A stretch of 64,000 nt of DNA from CAIXSE01 sp963765635 (lineage in GTDB: Bacteria; Actinomycetota; Thermoleophilia; UBA2241). The position numbers and the translations under genes were made by a program. Below, in pieces: positions 53,782-62,864 of the stretch. How positions within the stretch are numbered: position 1 is the first letter of the stretch; each line of letters starts with the position of its first letter. The stretch spans positions 1,488,001 through 1,552,000 of the forward strand of contig CAVXXF010000004.1 of assembly GCA_963765635.1 (NCBI GenBank), given 5' to 3'. The notes below the pieces were generated by a model. It made no database searches and was not told the DNA's origin. It saw only the letters and a program-made list of their open reading frames with translations.

Positions 53782-55461
53782 ATGATCCAGGAGCATCGCA
53801 ACGAGTACGGGGAGCACCTCGTCGAGCGCGTCGTCAGAGGAGAGATGACGCGCCGTCAACTACTCGTGAGGGCGTCCGTCATGGGAGTGTCGGCGACCGC
53901 CGTGGGGCACCTTCTGGCCGCCTGTGGCAGCTCGAACGGCGAGACCGCGGCCACAGGCAGCGCCACACCCAGCGGCAGCGCCACGCCCGAGCCGGTGATG
54001 GGCGGAACACTCAAGATCGCGGTCCCTCCGTCCATCACCGACCTCGACCCTGTGACCATCTACGACTGGGGCGGCATCGCGCTCATCCAGCAGTTCTGCG
54101 AGTACCTGATCGACCTGGACGACCAGAACGCGCTGGTGCCCAAGCTGGCGGTCAGCTGGTCGGCCAACGAGGACGCCTCCGTGTGGACGTTTAAGCTGCG
54201 CGAGGGCGTCAAGTTCAGCGACGGCAGCCCGTTCGAGGCGGCCGACGTCGTAGCGACGCTGGACCGCCTGGTCAACCCGAAGAGCGGGTCCGCCGCGCTC
54301 GCGGCACTCTACGGGATACTCTCCCCGGGTGGCACGCAGGCCGTCGACGCCTCTACCGTGCGCTTCGAGCTCGATAAACCCTTCGCCGACTTCCCGTTCC
54401 TGGTCAGCGCGGCCTCGTACAACACAGTCATGCTGCCGCGCTCCTACGAGGGCGACTGGGTCAAGAACCCGGTGGGGACGGGGCCCTGGCTGCTCAAGGA
54501 CTATGTGGCCAAACAGCGCTGCGTCGCTACGAGGAAGCCCGACTACTGGGGTAAGGACGCCCAGGGCCGGCAGCTGCCGTACTTGGACCGGGTGGACTGG
54601 ATGATGATCCAGGACGAGGCCGCGTCTGCGCTTCAGTTGCAGTCCGGAGCCATAGACGCCCAGTCGAACACGCAGTTCCAAGGCTCGCAGCCGCTGTTCA
54701 ACGACCCTCAGATCCGTGTGGACATCTACCCCAACTCGGCCATCCGCGAGCTGGCCTTCAACACGACCAAGGACCCGTGGCAGAAGAAGGAGGTCCGGCA
54801 GGCGGTGGCGTACAGCCTCGATCGCGAGGCGATCAATCAGGCGCTGTTCGACGGCAGGAGCCAGCTGGGCTACGACACGTTCTGGCAGCCCACGGTGTTC
54901 CCCGGCAGCCCGGCGGCCCCTGAGCGCACGCAGGACTACGAGAAGGCCAAGCAACTGCTGGCCGCCGCAGGCTACGCCGACGGCATCGACGTGACGCTGA
55001 CGTTCGCCAAATACGTTGAGAACCCGCAGTACGCCCAGCTCATCAAGGCCCAGTGCGAGCCCGCCGGGATCAGGGTCAAGCTCGAGCAGCTGAGCTACGA
55101 GCTGTTCTACGCCGGCAAGCCGGACACCACGCCCTGGCTCAACGCGGCCATGGTCATCGTGGAATGGATCCCGCGGCCGACCCCGGGTGTATACGCCCAG
55201 GCCATGCTGCTGCCCACCAGCCCGTGGAGCTCGTCCCACTGGAACGACGAGGAGTTCGCGGCGGTGTTCGACAAGTACATGGCGACGAGTGACGAGACGA
55301 GCCGGCAGGCCTACGCCACGCAGCTCTCGCAGATCCAGCAGGAAGAGACGCCCATCGGCATCAGCTTCTTTGTCAGCCAGCCCCGCGCGCAGCGAAGCAA
55401 CGTGTACGGGATCCGCGGCTCCCAGTCCATCAACGTGGCCGAGGCGTTCAAAACGGCGTGA
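53782..55461 (+). CDS. ABC-type solute-binding protein (SBP family 5) with Tat-like lipoprotein signal
   Basis: The 559-residue protein has a twin-arginine signal (MTRRQLLVRASVMGVSATA, Arg24-Arg25) ending in lipobox LAAC (Cys48). A Ser/Gly/Thr linker leads to the peptide/nickel/opine-type binding domain: GGTLKIAVPPSITDLDP, WTFKLREGVKFSDGSPFEAADV, NPVGTGPW, REAINQALFDG. No ABC permease or ATPase gene is in the window, so the import machinery must be encoded elsewhere. The ligand is probably the quaternary-amine or amide substrate of the locus. Confidence 0.9.
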   Translation: MIQEHRNEYGEHLVERVVRGEMTRRQLLVRASVMGVSATAVGHLLAACGSSNGETAATGSATPSGSATPEPVMGGTLKIAVPPSITDLDPVTIYDWGGIALIQQFCEYLIDLDDQNALVPKLAVSWSANEDASVWTFKLREGVKFSDGSPFEAADVVATLDRLVNPKSGSAALAALYGILSPGGTQAVDASTVRFELDKPFADFPFLVSAASYNTVMLPRSYEGDWVKNPVGTGPWLLKDYVAKQRCVATRKPDYWGKDAQGRQLPYLDRVDWMMIQDEAASALQLQSGAIDAQSNTQFQGSQPLFNDPQIRVDIYPNSAIRELAFNTTKDPWQKKEVRQAVAYSLDREAINQALFDGRSQLGYDTFWQPTVFPGSPAAPERTQDYEKAKQLLAAAGYADGIDVTLTFAKYVENPQYAQLIKAQCEPAGIRVKLEQLSYELFYAGKPDTTPWLNAAMVIVEWIPRPTPGVYAQAMLLPTSPWSSSHWNDEEFAAVFDKYMATSDETSRQAYATQLSQIQQEETPIGISFFVSQPRAQRSNVYGIRGSQSINVAEAFKTA

Positions 55462-55497
55462 ATCGGCGGGCGGTCGCTGAAGGGAGAGATCCGGGAG

Positions 55498-56949
55498 ATG
55501 GATGACCTGCACTACATGTCGGCTGTCGAGGCCCTGCGTCTGTTCCGGTCGCGCAAGCTGTCACCGGTTGAGCTTATGGAGGCCGTCGTCGCGCGCGCCG
55601 AGGCCGTGGAGCCAACCGTCAACGCATTGTGCCTGACGTACTTCGATGAGGCCATGGAGGCAGCGCGCGTCGCTGAGGCCGCGTACATGGGTCGGGGAGA
55701 ACCGCCCGGCCCTCTGTGCGGTCTGCCGGTGGCAAACAAGGACTCCATCCCTGTCGCGGGGCAGCCATGCAGCAGCGGCTCGCTTGCTCACAAGGACGAC
55801 ATCGCCCCCGCCTCTTCAGTGCTCATCGAGCGGATCCTTGCTTCAGGTGGAATCCTGCACGCCCGCACCACAACACCCGAGTTCTCTTGCGCCGGCTTCA
55901 CGCACTCCCGCTTGTGGGGCATCACCCGCAATCCCTGGAACCCCGAGTACGCCGTGGGCGGCTCTTCCGGCGGTGCGGGCGCCGCCCTTGCCGCGGGCAC
56001 CACCACACTCGCCACGGGAGGCGACATCGCCGGGTCGATCCGGGTGCCCGCCTGCGCCAATGGGGTAGTCGGCTTCAAGGCGCCCTTTGGGCGGGTGCCC
56101 CAAGACCCGCCCTACAACCTAGACAACTACTGTCAGATGGGGGCGATGGCGCGGACGGTGGGCGACTGCGCGCTGCTGCACAATGTGATCAGTGGGCCGG
56201 ACTATCGGGACCTCATGACGGTCACCCCCAAGGTTGAGATTCCGCTCGACCCCGAGGGCATCGAGGGCATGCGGGTAGCTTTGGTCGTGGCCCCAGAGCG
56301 GTGGTCAATCGATCCCGAGGTGGCCTCGAACACCCGCACGTTCGGCAACGCACTCGCTGAAGCCGGCGCGCTGGTGGACGAGGTCAGGCTCTCCCTGGAT
56401 CGCGAGGAGGTGCTGCGAGCGACGTACGTCCATCTGGGCGCCATTTTCGGCACGCTCATCATGACCGAGATCGAGGCGCACCCCGATCTCGTCAACCCCT
56501 ACACCGTCAGGATGGCGGAGACGACGACGCGGGCCGCAAGGGAGATCGGGCTGGCCGGGGGCCTCATCCTCGAGAGTCGCATCCTCGCCCGCATCGGTGA
56601 GGTCCTTCAGGCGCACGAGCTGCTGGTGCTCCCCACGATGCTCAGCCGGGGATTGCTCGCAGGGGAGGACTACGTCGATGTCCCGCTTCGCGTCGGCGAG
56701 GAGGATCTCGAGGAGTACTTTGCGGCGGGTCTGACGACGCTCTTCAACATGGCCAGCCGCTGCCCCGTGCTCAACGTTCCCTCGGGCTTTGCCGACAACG
56801 GTATCCCGACCGGAGTCCAGATCGTCGGACGGCCGTATGAAGACATCTCGGTGTTCCGCGCCGGCGCAGCGTACGAGAAGCTGCGTCCGTGGCTTGATGT
56901 GCCGCAACGACGTCCGATGCAGATCATGGAGAGCGGGGTGGAGTACTGA
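55498..56949 (+). CDS. Amidase-signature-family amidohydrolase
   Basis: The 483-residue enzyme has the Ser-cisSer-Lys triad: Lys81 in LPVANKDSIP, GGSSGGAGAALAAG (residues 154-167, cis-Ser) and nucleophile Ser180 in TGGDIAGSIRVPA. It hydrolyses an amide. In this operon it may release a carboxylate from an amide-linked amine, supplying the methyltransferases. GGGAGAGA lies before ATG 55498. A strong hairpin follows (57032-57062). Confidence 0.9.
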   Translation: MDDLHYMSAVEALRLFRSRKLSPVELMEAVVARAEAVEPTVNALCLTYFDEAMEAARVAEAAYMGRGEPPGPLCGLPVANKDSIPVAGQPCSSGSLAHKDDIAPASSVLIERILASGGILHARTTTPEFSCAGFTHSRLWGITRNPWNPEYAVGGSSGGAGAALAAGTTTLATGGDIAGSIRVPACANGVVGFKAPFGRVPQDPPYNLDNYCQMGAMARTVGDCALLHNVISGPDYRDLMTVTPKVEIPLDPEGIEGMRVALVVAPERWSIDPEVASNTRTFGNALAEAGALVDEVRLSLDREEVLRATYVHLGAIFGTLIMTEIEAHPDLVNPYTVRMAETTTRAAREIGLAGGLILESRILARIGEVLQAHELLVLPTMLSRGLLAGEDYVDVPLRVGEEDLEEYFAAGLTTLFNMASRCPVLNVPSGFADNGIPTGVQIVGRPYEDISVFRAGAAYEKLRPWLDVPQRRPMQIMESGVEY

Positions 56950-57031
56950 TCCTTGCTCCAGCCCTGCGTCTGCGCTCACGGGCCACGAGTAGACGGCCTC
57001 ACGAAGGCGGTCCCCCCTGCCGCCACACCCA

Positions 57032-57062
57032 GGGCGGGCGTCTGTCAGCCGGACGCCCGCCC
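57032..57062. terminator. Hairpin at the end of the amidase operon
   Basis: GGGCGGGCGTC (57032-57042) and GACGCCCGCCC (57052-57062) form an 11-bp perfect stem with a nine-base loop. It lies between two convergent features and may terminate both. There is no T-tract. Confidence 0.55.
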
Positions 57063-57065
57063 ACG

Positions 57066-57870
57066 TCACCACGGGTCACGGGCCGGGTGAACGCGAGCCG
57101 CCTGGAAGTTCTGGGCGGCGTTGCGGCAGCGCACCTCGAGGCGGCGCTCCGTGACCGGCGGCGCCGCGGGCAGCGGGGCCAGCGCGGCGCGCTCCATGGC
57201 GAGCGCTTCGCTGACGCGCCCCCCGAGACGGCGCAGGTGGCGCCGCCAGGGGACGCCTTCCGTCCAGGCGTCGCTCTGCGCCCGCAGGTCGGGCAGGTCC
57301 GTGAACGAGCGCAGCGGCAGGAACGAGGTCTCGAGGTAGCCGTTGGTGCGCTCCACGGAGCCCTTGCTCTGCGGCGAGACCGGGGGCAGCGCGACGTGGC
57401 CCATGGCGAGACTGCCGAGGAGGGCGGCGAGCTCGTCGACCGGGCGCGGGCGGGCGCGCCCGCGGCGCACCACGTGGGAGGTGTCGTTGTCGACGACCAG
57501 CTTGCCCGGCAGGCCGCCGAGGCGCTCGAGGCAGCCCCGGAGGGCGGGCACGGCGTCGGCCGCCGTTCGCGCGTGCGTGAACACGACGGCGTGGGCCCCG
57601 GAGAAGGGCAGCGTGGTCACGAAGCCGTGGGCGCGCCTCGCCGCGCCCTTGCGCACGGGCACGTCGAGGCCGGTGTCCCACCAGTCGGCCTGCAGGAGCT
57701 CGCCGGGCAGGTAGGTCGTGCGCCCGTAGTTGCGCGCCTCCTTGGACTGCGGGCGCACCTCGGCCAGGTACTCCTTGAGAATGGTGATGCCACCCGCGTA
57801 GCCGCGCTGCTGGAGACGCTCGCGGATCACCATCGCGGCCACGTCCGCGTCCTTCTTGACGAAAGCGTTT
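57066..57870 (-). mobile_element. Truncated IS21-family transposase (IstA-like)
   Basis: About 265 residues of an IstA-type DDE transposase: a partial N-terminal region (IRERLQQRGYAGGITILKEY), first Asp in LLQADWWDTG, second Asp in KLVVDNDTSHVV, and SPQSKGSVERTNGYLE with the Glu. The helix-turn-helix domain (about 90 residues) and the C terminus are absent, and no istB follows. It sits upstream of methyltransferase 3, which it separates from the main operon. Confidence 0.85.
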
Positions 57871-57901
57871 CTTGACGGGCGACTGCAAAGGGGGTTGGGC
57901 A

Positions 57902-59305
57902 ATGGGCAGGGCTACATTCCGAGTGTGGAGTGAGGAAGAGTGTCAACGTCTGCACGAGGCTTCTCTGCAGATCCTTGAGACAACCGGGGTCGAATTCAGG
58001 TATGAGCCAGCTCTCAAGTACTTCGCTGGGACTGGGGCGAGAATCGACGGCACTCGCGTTCGCATACCCGGTGAGTTGGTCGAAGAGGCACTTCGGACTG
58101 TGCCGCGCTCTTGGGTCGTGAAGTCCCGTGGTCGGGATGAGGTGCTCGAACTGAAAGACGGGAAAACCTATTTCGGAACAGGCTCCGATTGCCTCTACAT
58201 CCGCGACCTCGCCTCAGGGAAGCGACGGCGGGGCTCTGCATTCGATGTGGAGGATCTCTCGGCAATGTGCGAGCTGCTTCCGAACACCGACTTCGTCATG
58301 TCGATGGTCGTACCAGAGGATGTGCCTCCCGAACAAGAGGTGCTGGTTCAGCTCGTGGCTATGCTCAAGGGTACGAGGAAGCCACTGTTGTTGGCGCCGC
58401 GAGATGGTCATTCCCTAGCCCTGATGAAGGAAGCGGCTGGCTTGTGTGGAGAGGCCGAGAGCCTGATCGTCTACACAATGCCCTCTCCCCCTCTCATGCA
58501 CGACGACCTGGATCTCTCCAAGGTCATCAACTCGGCGGCCTTGGACATCCCACTGGTTTGCGCCACCAACGCGACTCTCGCGAGTACAGCCCCAGCCTCG
58601 ATCACCGCAGTGGCCGCCGTAGGCAACGCTGAGATTCTGAGCGCCCTGGTGCTGCATCAGCTTGTGAGGCCGGGCGCGCCGTTCGTCTACGGAGCCGGGC
58701 TTGACCTGCTCGACATGCGGACGATGATCAACCCCTACGTGTCACCTGAATGGGTGATCGGGCAACAGTCGCAGTGTGACGTCGCGCATCACTACGGCTT
58801 GCCCAGCTTCGGCTACGCGGGGTTCTCCGATTCCAAAGTGCTGGACGAACAGTGGGCGGCGGAATCGGCCCTGACGGCGTTAGCCGGGGCCCTCTGCCGT
58901 GGGACCCTCATGCACGATGTCGGCTACCTCGAGTCGGGCCTCCAGACATCCTACGAAGCGATTGTCCTTGGGGACGAGCTAGTGGGGTTTGCGAGGAGCG
59001 TTCTGCGCGAAGTACCGGTAGACGAAGAGAGCCTTGCCCTCGCGGAGATCCTGGCCGTTGGACCCGGTGGACACCACTTGGGAACGCGCTACACCAGAGG
59101 CCGCTACCGGGATGTGTGGATGCCAACCCTGATAGATCGAGCAAGTCATGGCCATTGGGAGGCGGCCGGAGCAACCACGCTTGGACAACGTGTGCGGAGG
59201 AAGGTCCAACAGTTGCGCTCGGCCGACAGGCCCTTCTCCTTGGATGCCGAGACAGTGGCGAAGCTCGGAGCGCTGCTGGAGCAGGACACATCGACTGTCG
59301 CGTGA
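57902..59305 (+). CDS. MttB-superfamily corrinoid methyltransferase 3
   Basis: The 467-residue paralogue has TYFGTGSDCLYIRDLASGK, MPSPPLMHDDLDLSKVI, FVYGAGLDLLDMR, GYAGFSDSKVLDEQWAAE and GPGGHHLGTRYTRGRYRD. His replaces Asn in GPGGNHLG, and Arg-Gly-Arg-Tyr replaces the Lys/Arg-His-His of copies 1 and 2. Its DNA is visibly less GC-rich than its neighbours, and it lies behind a transposase fragment without its own copy of the conserved promoter. It was probably acquired separately. AGGGGG precedes ATG 57902. Confidence 0.9.
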   Translation: MGRATFRVWSEEECQRLHEASLQILETTGVEFRYEPALKYFAGTGARIDGTRVRIPGELVEEALRTVPRSWVVKSRGRDEVLELKDGKTYFGTGSDCLYIRDLASGKRRRGSAFDVEDLSAMCELLPNTDFVMSMVVPEDVPPEQEVLVQLVAMLKGTRKPLLLAPRDGHSLALMKEAAGLCGEAESLIVYTMPSPPLMHDDLDLSKVINSAALDIPLVCATNATLASTAPASITAVAAVGNAEILSALVLHQLVRPGAPFVYGAGLDLLDMRTMINPYVSPEWVIGQQSQCDVAHHYGLPSFGYAGFSDSKVLDEQWAAESALTALAGALCRGTLMHDVGYLESGLQTSYEAIVLGDELVGFARSVLREVPVDEESLALAEILAVGPGGHHLGTRYTRGRYRDVWMPTLIDRASHGHWEAAGATTLGQRVRRKVQQLRSADRPFSLDAETVAKLGALLEQDTSTVA

Positions 59306-59337
59306 CCCCTGAGCGCAGGGACAAAGTGGCCCGGCGT

Positions 59338-59369
59338 GCGCGGGTGCGGTGATATGGCCGCACCCGCGC
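59338..59369. terminator. Perfect 12-bp hairpin after methyltransferase 3
   Basis: Arms 59338-59349 and 59358-59369 are exactly complementary with an eight-base loop. It lies about 33 bases past the stop. There is no T-tract. Confidence 0.6.
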
Positions 59370-59527
59370 CCTTCGCTGTCTCGGCCAGATTGCCGACGGA
59401 TTGCCGACAAGACGGCTCACTACGGCGCAACACGGCTGAAGATGGCCGAACATCCAGTTCGCTCAGAAACCTGGACTTTGCAGCACTCTCGAGCACCGGG
59501 CACTACTGCCAGTGACGCCTTTCTGGT

Positions 59528-59575
59528 GTTTCCTAAACCTGGTGTCGCTGGTTCGATTCCAGCCGGGGGCACCAC
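59528..59575 (+). repeat. Island right attachment site: 3' half of tRNA-Arg
   Basis: TTTCCTAAACCTGGTGTC, then T-arm GCTGG-TTCGATT-CCAGC and CGGGGGCACCA, reproduces the tRNA-Arg 3' half from the anticodon loop to CCA. Upstream sequence is not tRNA. Together with 43170-43216 it defines the ends of a ~16.4-kb island. Motifs about 50 bases downstream (CGGCAAGACTGCCGACATT) match those downstream of the intact tRNA. Confidence 0.9.
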
Positions 59576-60072
59576 TTTGATGCTGCACCGCGCGCTTCTG
59601 TGTCGCGTGGTTCGGCAGCACTCCTTCCGAATCGGCAAGACTGCCGACATTCGTCCGACGAGACTCTGCCGAACGAGACGCCGCGTCTGGGGCCGTGTGC
59701 GGCTCCGGTACATCGTTTCCTACGTGGCTCCGGCAGGTGCGTGACACTCCAGGACGCGGATCCGGCTCCCGGGCGACAGCGGCTGCGGTAGCCGTGTCAC
59801 ACCCTTGAGGACCTCAGCCGAGGCCGGCCCTTACTCGATAGAGGACGCAAGACTTCGGGCAATCGAGAGAGGGCAGCTGTCGTGCTCAGCGCGCCGGGAG
59901 TCGCGGAGCAGCGCCACGAGGCCGTGCTGGGGGTGCTCGGACATCGCATGCCCTGGCGGCATGCGCCCCGAGCGGCTCGTCTTGAAGGCCATCGCCGCCG
60001 ATTGGCCTACGCAGGCCAAGTCCTGGTAGTCATCCAGCGCGAGTGCGTGCTCAGCACCGTCGTCTCCGAGGC
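59576..60072. other. Gene-free right flank of the island
   Basis: It holds the arm-like repeats (59630-59690). TTGCCGACGGATTGCCGACA lies just before the attachment site at about 59390. I see no gene. Confidence 0.4.
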
Positions 60073-61011
60073 TCAGCGGCGCTCAGCGGTGACCGCAGGG
60101 TCACGTCTGCGGCGGCGTCGCGACCGCCCGCGCCGGACTTCGACTTCAACGTCCCCATTCCGCTGCGGCGAAGCCCTAAGCAGGCGCTGGGCGAATGGTG
60201 GAAGGATGATCGCCGAGAGGAGCCCGGCGGCGACAAGGCCTTCGCCACCGCTCACCGTGATCGCGCCCAACTCCTCCCTTACGGTCACGGCGACGACGAT
60301 GAACGTCAGATTCGTCGCCTGGAGCAGGCCGGCAGCGGCCATCTCGCGACGGGAGAGGTGCCGGCGCTAGAGGAGCGCCGGCAGGGTCGAACCAGCCGAA
60401 CACCTCACCCGGCTCGAGGCGCATCCCGCTGAAGACGAAGAACACCGGCACAAAGAAGCCGAAGCCAAGCCCGTTGAGCTTCTTGCGGTACGTGTCTACA
60501 TCTTCCCAGCGGCGCGCGACGATGGCGAAGACCGCCCCGGCGATGAACGCCCCAGGATGGCCTCGAAGCCGAACGTGCTGGCGACCACCGCGGCGGCGAG
60601 CAGGATGAGGAACCGGCCCGACGATGCCGACGGACGTCGCCGAGAGCGCGACCGCGACGAGAAGCGGCGTGAGGACGAGGTCCGCCTGCTGAAAGGCAAG
60701 CTCGATTGCGAGCGCCAGCGCAAACGACAGGAGGAAGCCCAGCGCCCTGAGGCGCAGCGGGTCACCCTGGAGCACCCGCAGGTCCAGCTCCATGCCGGCG
60801 AGGAACAGGAGAAAGGCCACCCCCATGGCGCTCATGACCTGCACCGGCAGGTCTGGCTCGATCCAGCCCAGCAGGGCCGGTCCGAGCACCATCCCGGCGA
60901 TCAGTTCGACGACCGCCGACGGCAGGCCACCTTGGGGAACAGGCCGAGCACGAACGGGATGGCGAACGCCACCAGGGCGACGAGCATCAGGTTGGCGAGG
61001 GTGAAGTCCAT
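60073..61011 (-). pseudogene. Kef-type cation/proton antiporter, multiply frameshifted
   Basis: Starting at ATG 61011 (DFTLANLMLVALVAFAIP) the protein must change frame at least three times to continue as VVELIAGMVLGPALLGWIEPD, LSATSVGIVGP, FGFEAILGAFIAGAVFAIVA, FGFFVPVFFVFSGMRL and NLTFIVVAVTVREELGAIT. These are membrane segments of a Na+/H+ or K+/H+ antiporter (CPA2). The dispersed frameshifts indicate long-standing decay. Confidence 0.8.
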
Positions 61012-61064
61012 CAGCGACCGGCCGTTGTGCCTACCTGAGCTGTCCGCGGCACAGGCAGCCTCCC

Positions 61065-62537
61065 TCAGACGCCGAATTGGCCCTTGACGCGTCCGGCGTC
61101 CACGGCCTCGCGGAGCGCCTCGTAGTCGCGCTGGTTCTGCTCGGCGTAGGCCTCCGAGAAGTCGGCCACGGCGCGGTCGAAGCGGTCCTTGGTCCCCAGG
61201 TAGCTGGCGATGGCGATCCGGTCGCCGGTACGGGCGTGAGCCCGGGCGAGCGTCCACGCACACAGCTTTGCGTAACCGGGCCATGCGCGCTCATCCATGA
61301 CCTCCACGTCGAAGGCGCCCTTGCCGTCCCACAGCTGGCGCACGTAGAAGTCGTAGGGCCGGCCGTCGAAGCCTATGACGTGGTACCAGCCCAGCAGCGG
61401 GTCGCTCGCGGCTTGCATGAGGCGCTGCCCCTCCACCACCCGTCGGCCGGAGTTGGCGTAGCGGCTTCGGCCGACGAAGCGCTCAAGCACCGAGGCTTGT
61501 GCCTGCTTGGCCTGCAGGATCATGGGGTCGTTGGTATCACGTCCAAAGTAGAGCAGTACCCAGGCGCGTGTCCCCACGCTACCCACTCCGACCACTTTGC
61601 GCGCGATCTCCCGGTAGCGGTAGAGGTCGTACAACGGTCGGCGCTCCGCGGGCAGGCTCAGCCGGTAGTTGTGCAGCGCCATCTCCACCGCGTCGCGGTA
61701 GTGGGCGCGTTGCTCGCCGGTGAGCAGCTCATCGGCCGGCACGAGGGTCGGCGGGAGGGAACGGAAGCGCGGCCGTCCGTCGACCACCTCGGTCAGCTTC
61801 GAGAGGGCCCTGAGCGAATCCTTGCCCTTCGCCCTGGCGAGCGCGCGGTCGGCCTCAGAGCCGGCGGCCTCGCGAAGCGTCTCGCGGGCGATGTCGCCGT
61901 CGAGTCGCGCGTGCCAGACTTCCAAGGCGCGCTTCTCGGCCATCTCGAGCATGGCCTCGCGGTAGCCACGCACGCAGGCGAGCACGACGGCACGCCTCGT
62001 GGACGCTTTCAGACCCCGCGTACGGCCGGCGATCTCGAAGCCGGCAGCCAAGCGCTTGACGTCCCACTCCCACGGGCCGGGCAGGGTCTCGTCGAAGTCG
62101 TTGATGTCGAAGAGGATGTGGCGCTCGGGAGACTCGAAGAGGCCGAAGTTCATGAGGTGGGCGTCGCCGCACATCTGGGCCGTGAGCCCTGAGGTCGGCG
62201 TTCCGGCCAGGTCGGCGGCCATGAGAAGGGCCCCACCGCGGTAGAAGGCGAACGGCGACGAGAGCATGCGCCCGTACCGCAGTGGCACGAGGTCGGGTGC
62301 TCGCTCGGCCGCCTGGCTCTCGAGCAGGCCCACAGGGTCGGGCCTGTCCGGTCGCGGACTCCATTCGGCCTGACTCGAGCGAGGCGCGCGCCGGCGAGCC
62401 TCCCGACCCCTGGCGGCGCGCTCGGACGGTGTCTCCTTGAGCCGCTGGGTGATGGGCGGCAGCTCAACGCCGGCGCCGAGCGGCGCCCCCGGTACGGGGA
62501 TCTCGTGCCGCTCTGGCGTGGTCTCGTTCGGCTTCAT
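61065..62537 (-). CDS. DUF2252-family protein
   Basis: The 490-residue protein has DUF2252 signatures: RYGRMLSSPFAFYRGGALLM, CGDAHLMNFGLF, FDINDFDETLPGPWEWDVKR, and a C-terminal YHVIGFDGRPYDFYVRQLWD. The GDAHxxNFG and DxNDFD motifs recall the catalytic loop and metal site of aminoglycoside-phosphotransferase-like kinases, so a small-molecule kinase activity is plausible but unproven. ATG 62537 is chosen because GAAGGGTAG lies upstream; the longer frame starts at 62621. Confidence 0.88.
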   Translation of the reverse strand: MKPNETTPERHEIPVPGAPLGAGVELPPITQRLKETPSERAARGREARRRAPRSSQAEWSPRPDRPDPVGLLESQAAERAPDLVPLRYGRMLSSPFAFYRGGALLMAADLAGTPTSGLTAQMCGDAHLMNFGLFESPERHILFDINDFDETLPGPWEWDVKRLAAGFEIAGRTRGLKASTRRAVVLACVRGYREAMLEMAEKRALEVWHARLDGDIARETLREAAGSEADRALARAKGKDSLRALSKLTEVVDGRPRFRSLPPTLVPADELLTGEQRAHYRDAVEMALHNYRLSLPAERRPLYDLYRYREIARKVVGVGSVGTRAWVLLYFGRDTNDPMILQAKQAQASVLERFVGRSRYANSGRRVVEGQRLMQAASDPLLGWYHVIGFDGRPYDFYVRQLWDGKGAFDVEVMDERAWPGYAKLCAWTLARAHARTGDRIAIASYLGTKDRFDRAVADFSEAYAEQNQRDYEALREAVDAGRVKGQFGV

Positions 62538-62541
62538 CGCG

Positions 62542-62832
62542 CTACCCTTCGGTCGCACTTCCGTCGGTCGGGCACACCCGGCCGGACGCGAGGTCTCGTC
62601 TCGCGATCGCCTCGGCGGCATCCGCGTGCAGCAGATCGCGGCGAGGTGTTGATGCCCCGCCCGTGACGGTTTGATGCATCCGCAGTTCGCCGGCCTCGAA
62701 CCACACGTGCCCCCCTGAGTCCGTGACGAGGAGATCGCCGGGTTCTGCGTCCTTGTCGTCTCTCACAGTCTGCGAATGTCGGCTATCCGAACGTGGTGGT
62801 AGCGCCGGACAGGTCTGATGGATCTGTGTCAT
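62542..62832 (-). CDS. Hypothetical 96-residue protein
   Basis: I do not recognise this frame. It contains GDLLVTDSGGHVWFEAGELR, which could be a small beta-barrel, flanked by polar low-complexity ends. No clear ribosome site precedes the ATG. It ends four bases before the DUF2252 start and may be co-expressed with it. Confidence 0.4.
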   Translation of the reverse strand: MTQIHQTCPALPPRSDSRHSQTVRDDKDAEPGDLLVTDSGGHVWFEAGELRMHQTVTGGASTPRRDLLHADAAEAIARRDLASGRVCPTDGSATEG

Positions 62833-62864
62833 GGGGAGGCCACTTTTCGGCCCGGCGTGGTCGC

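Noticed and set aside
53860..55512. 550-residue minus-strand frame
   Set aside because: It is a shadow of the solute-binding protein gene; no recognisable domain.
46953..59305. Pyrrolysine-dependent MttB methyltransferases
   Set aside because: None of the three MttB-like frames contains an in-frame amber codon, and no pylT/pylS-like sequence was seen.
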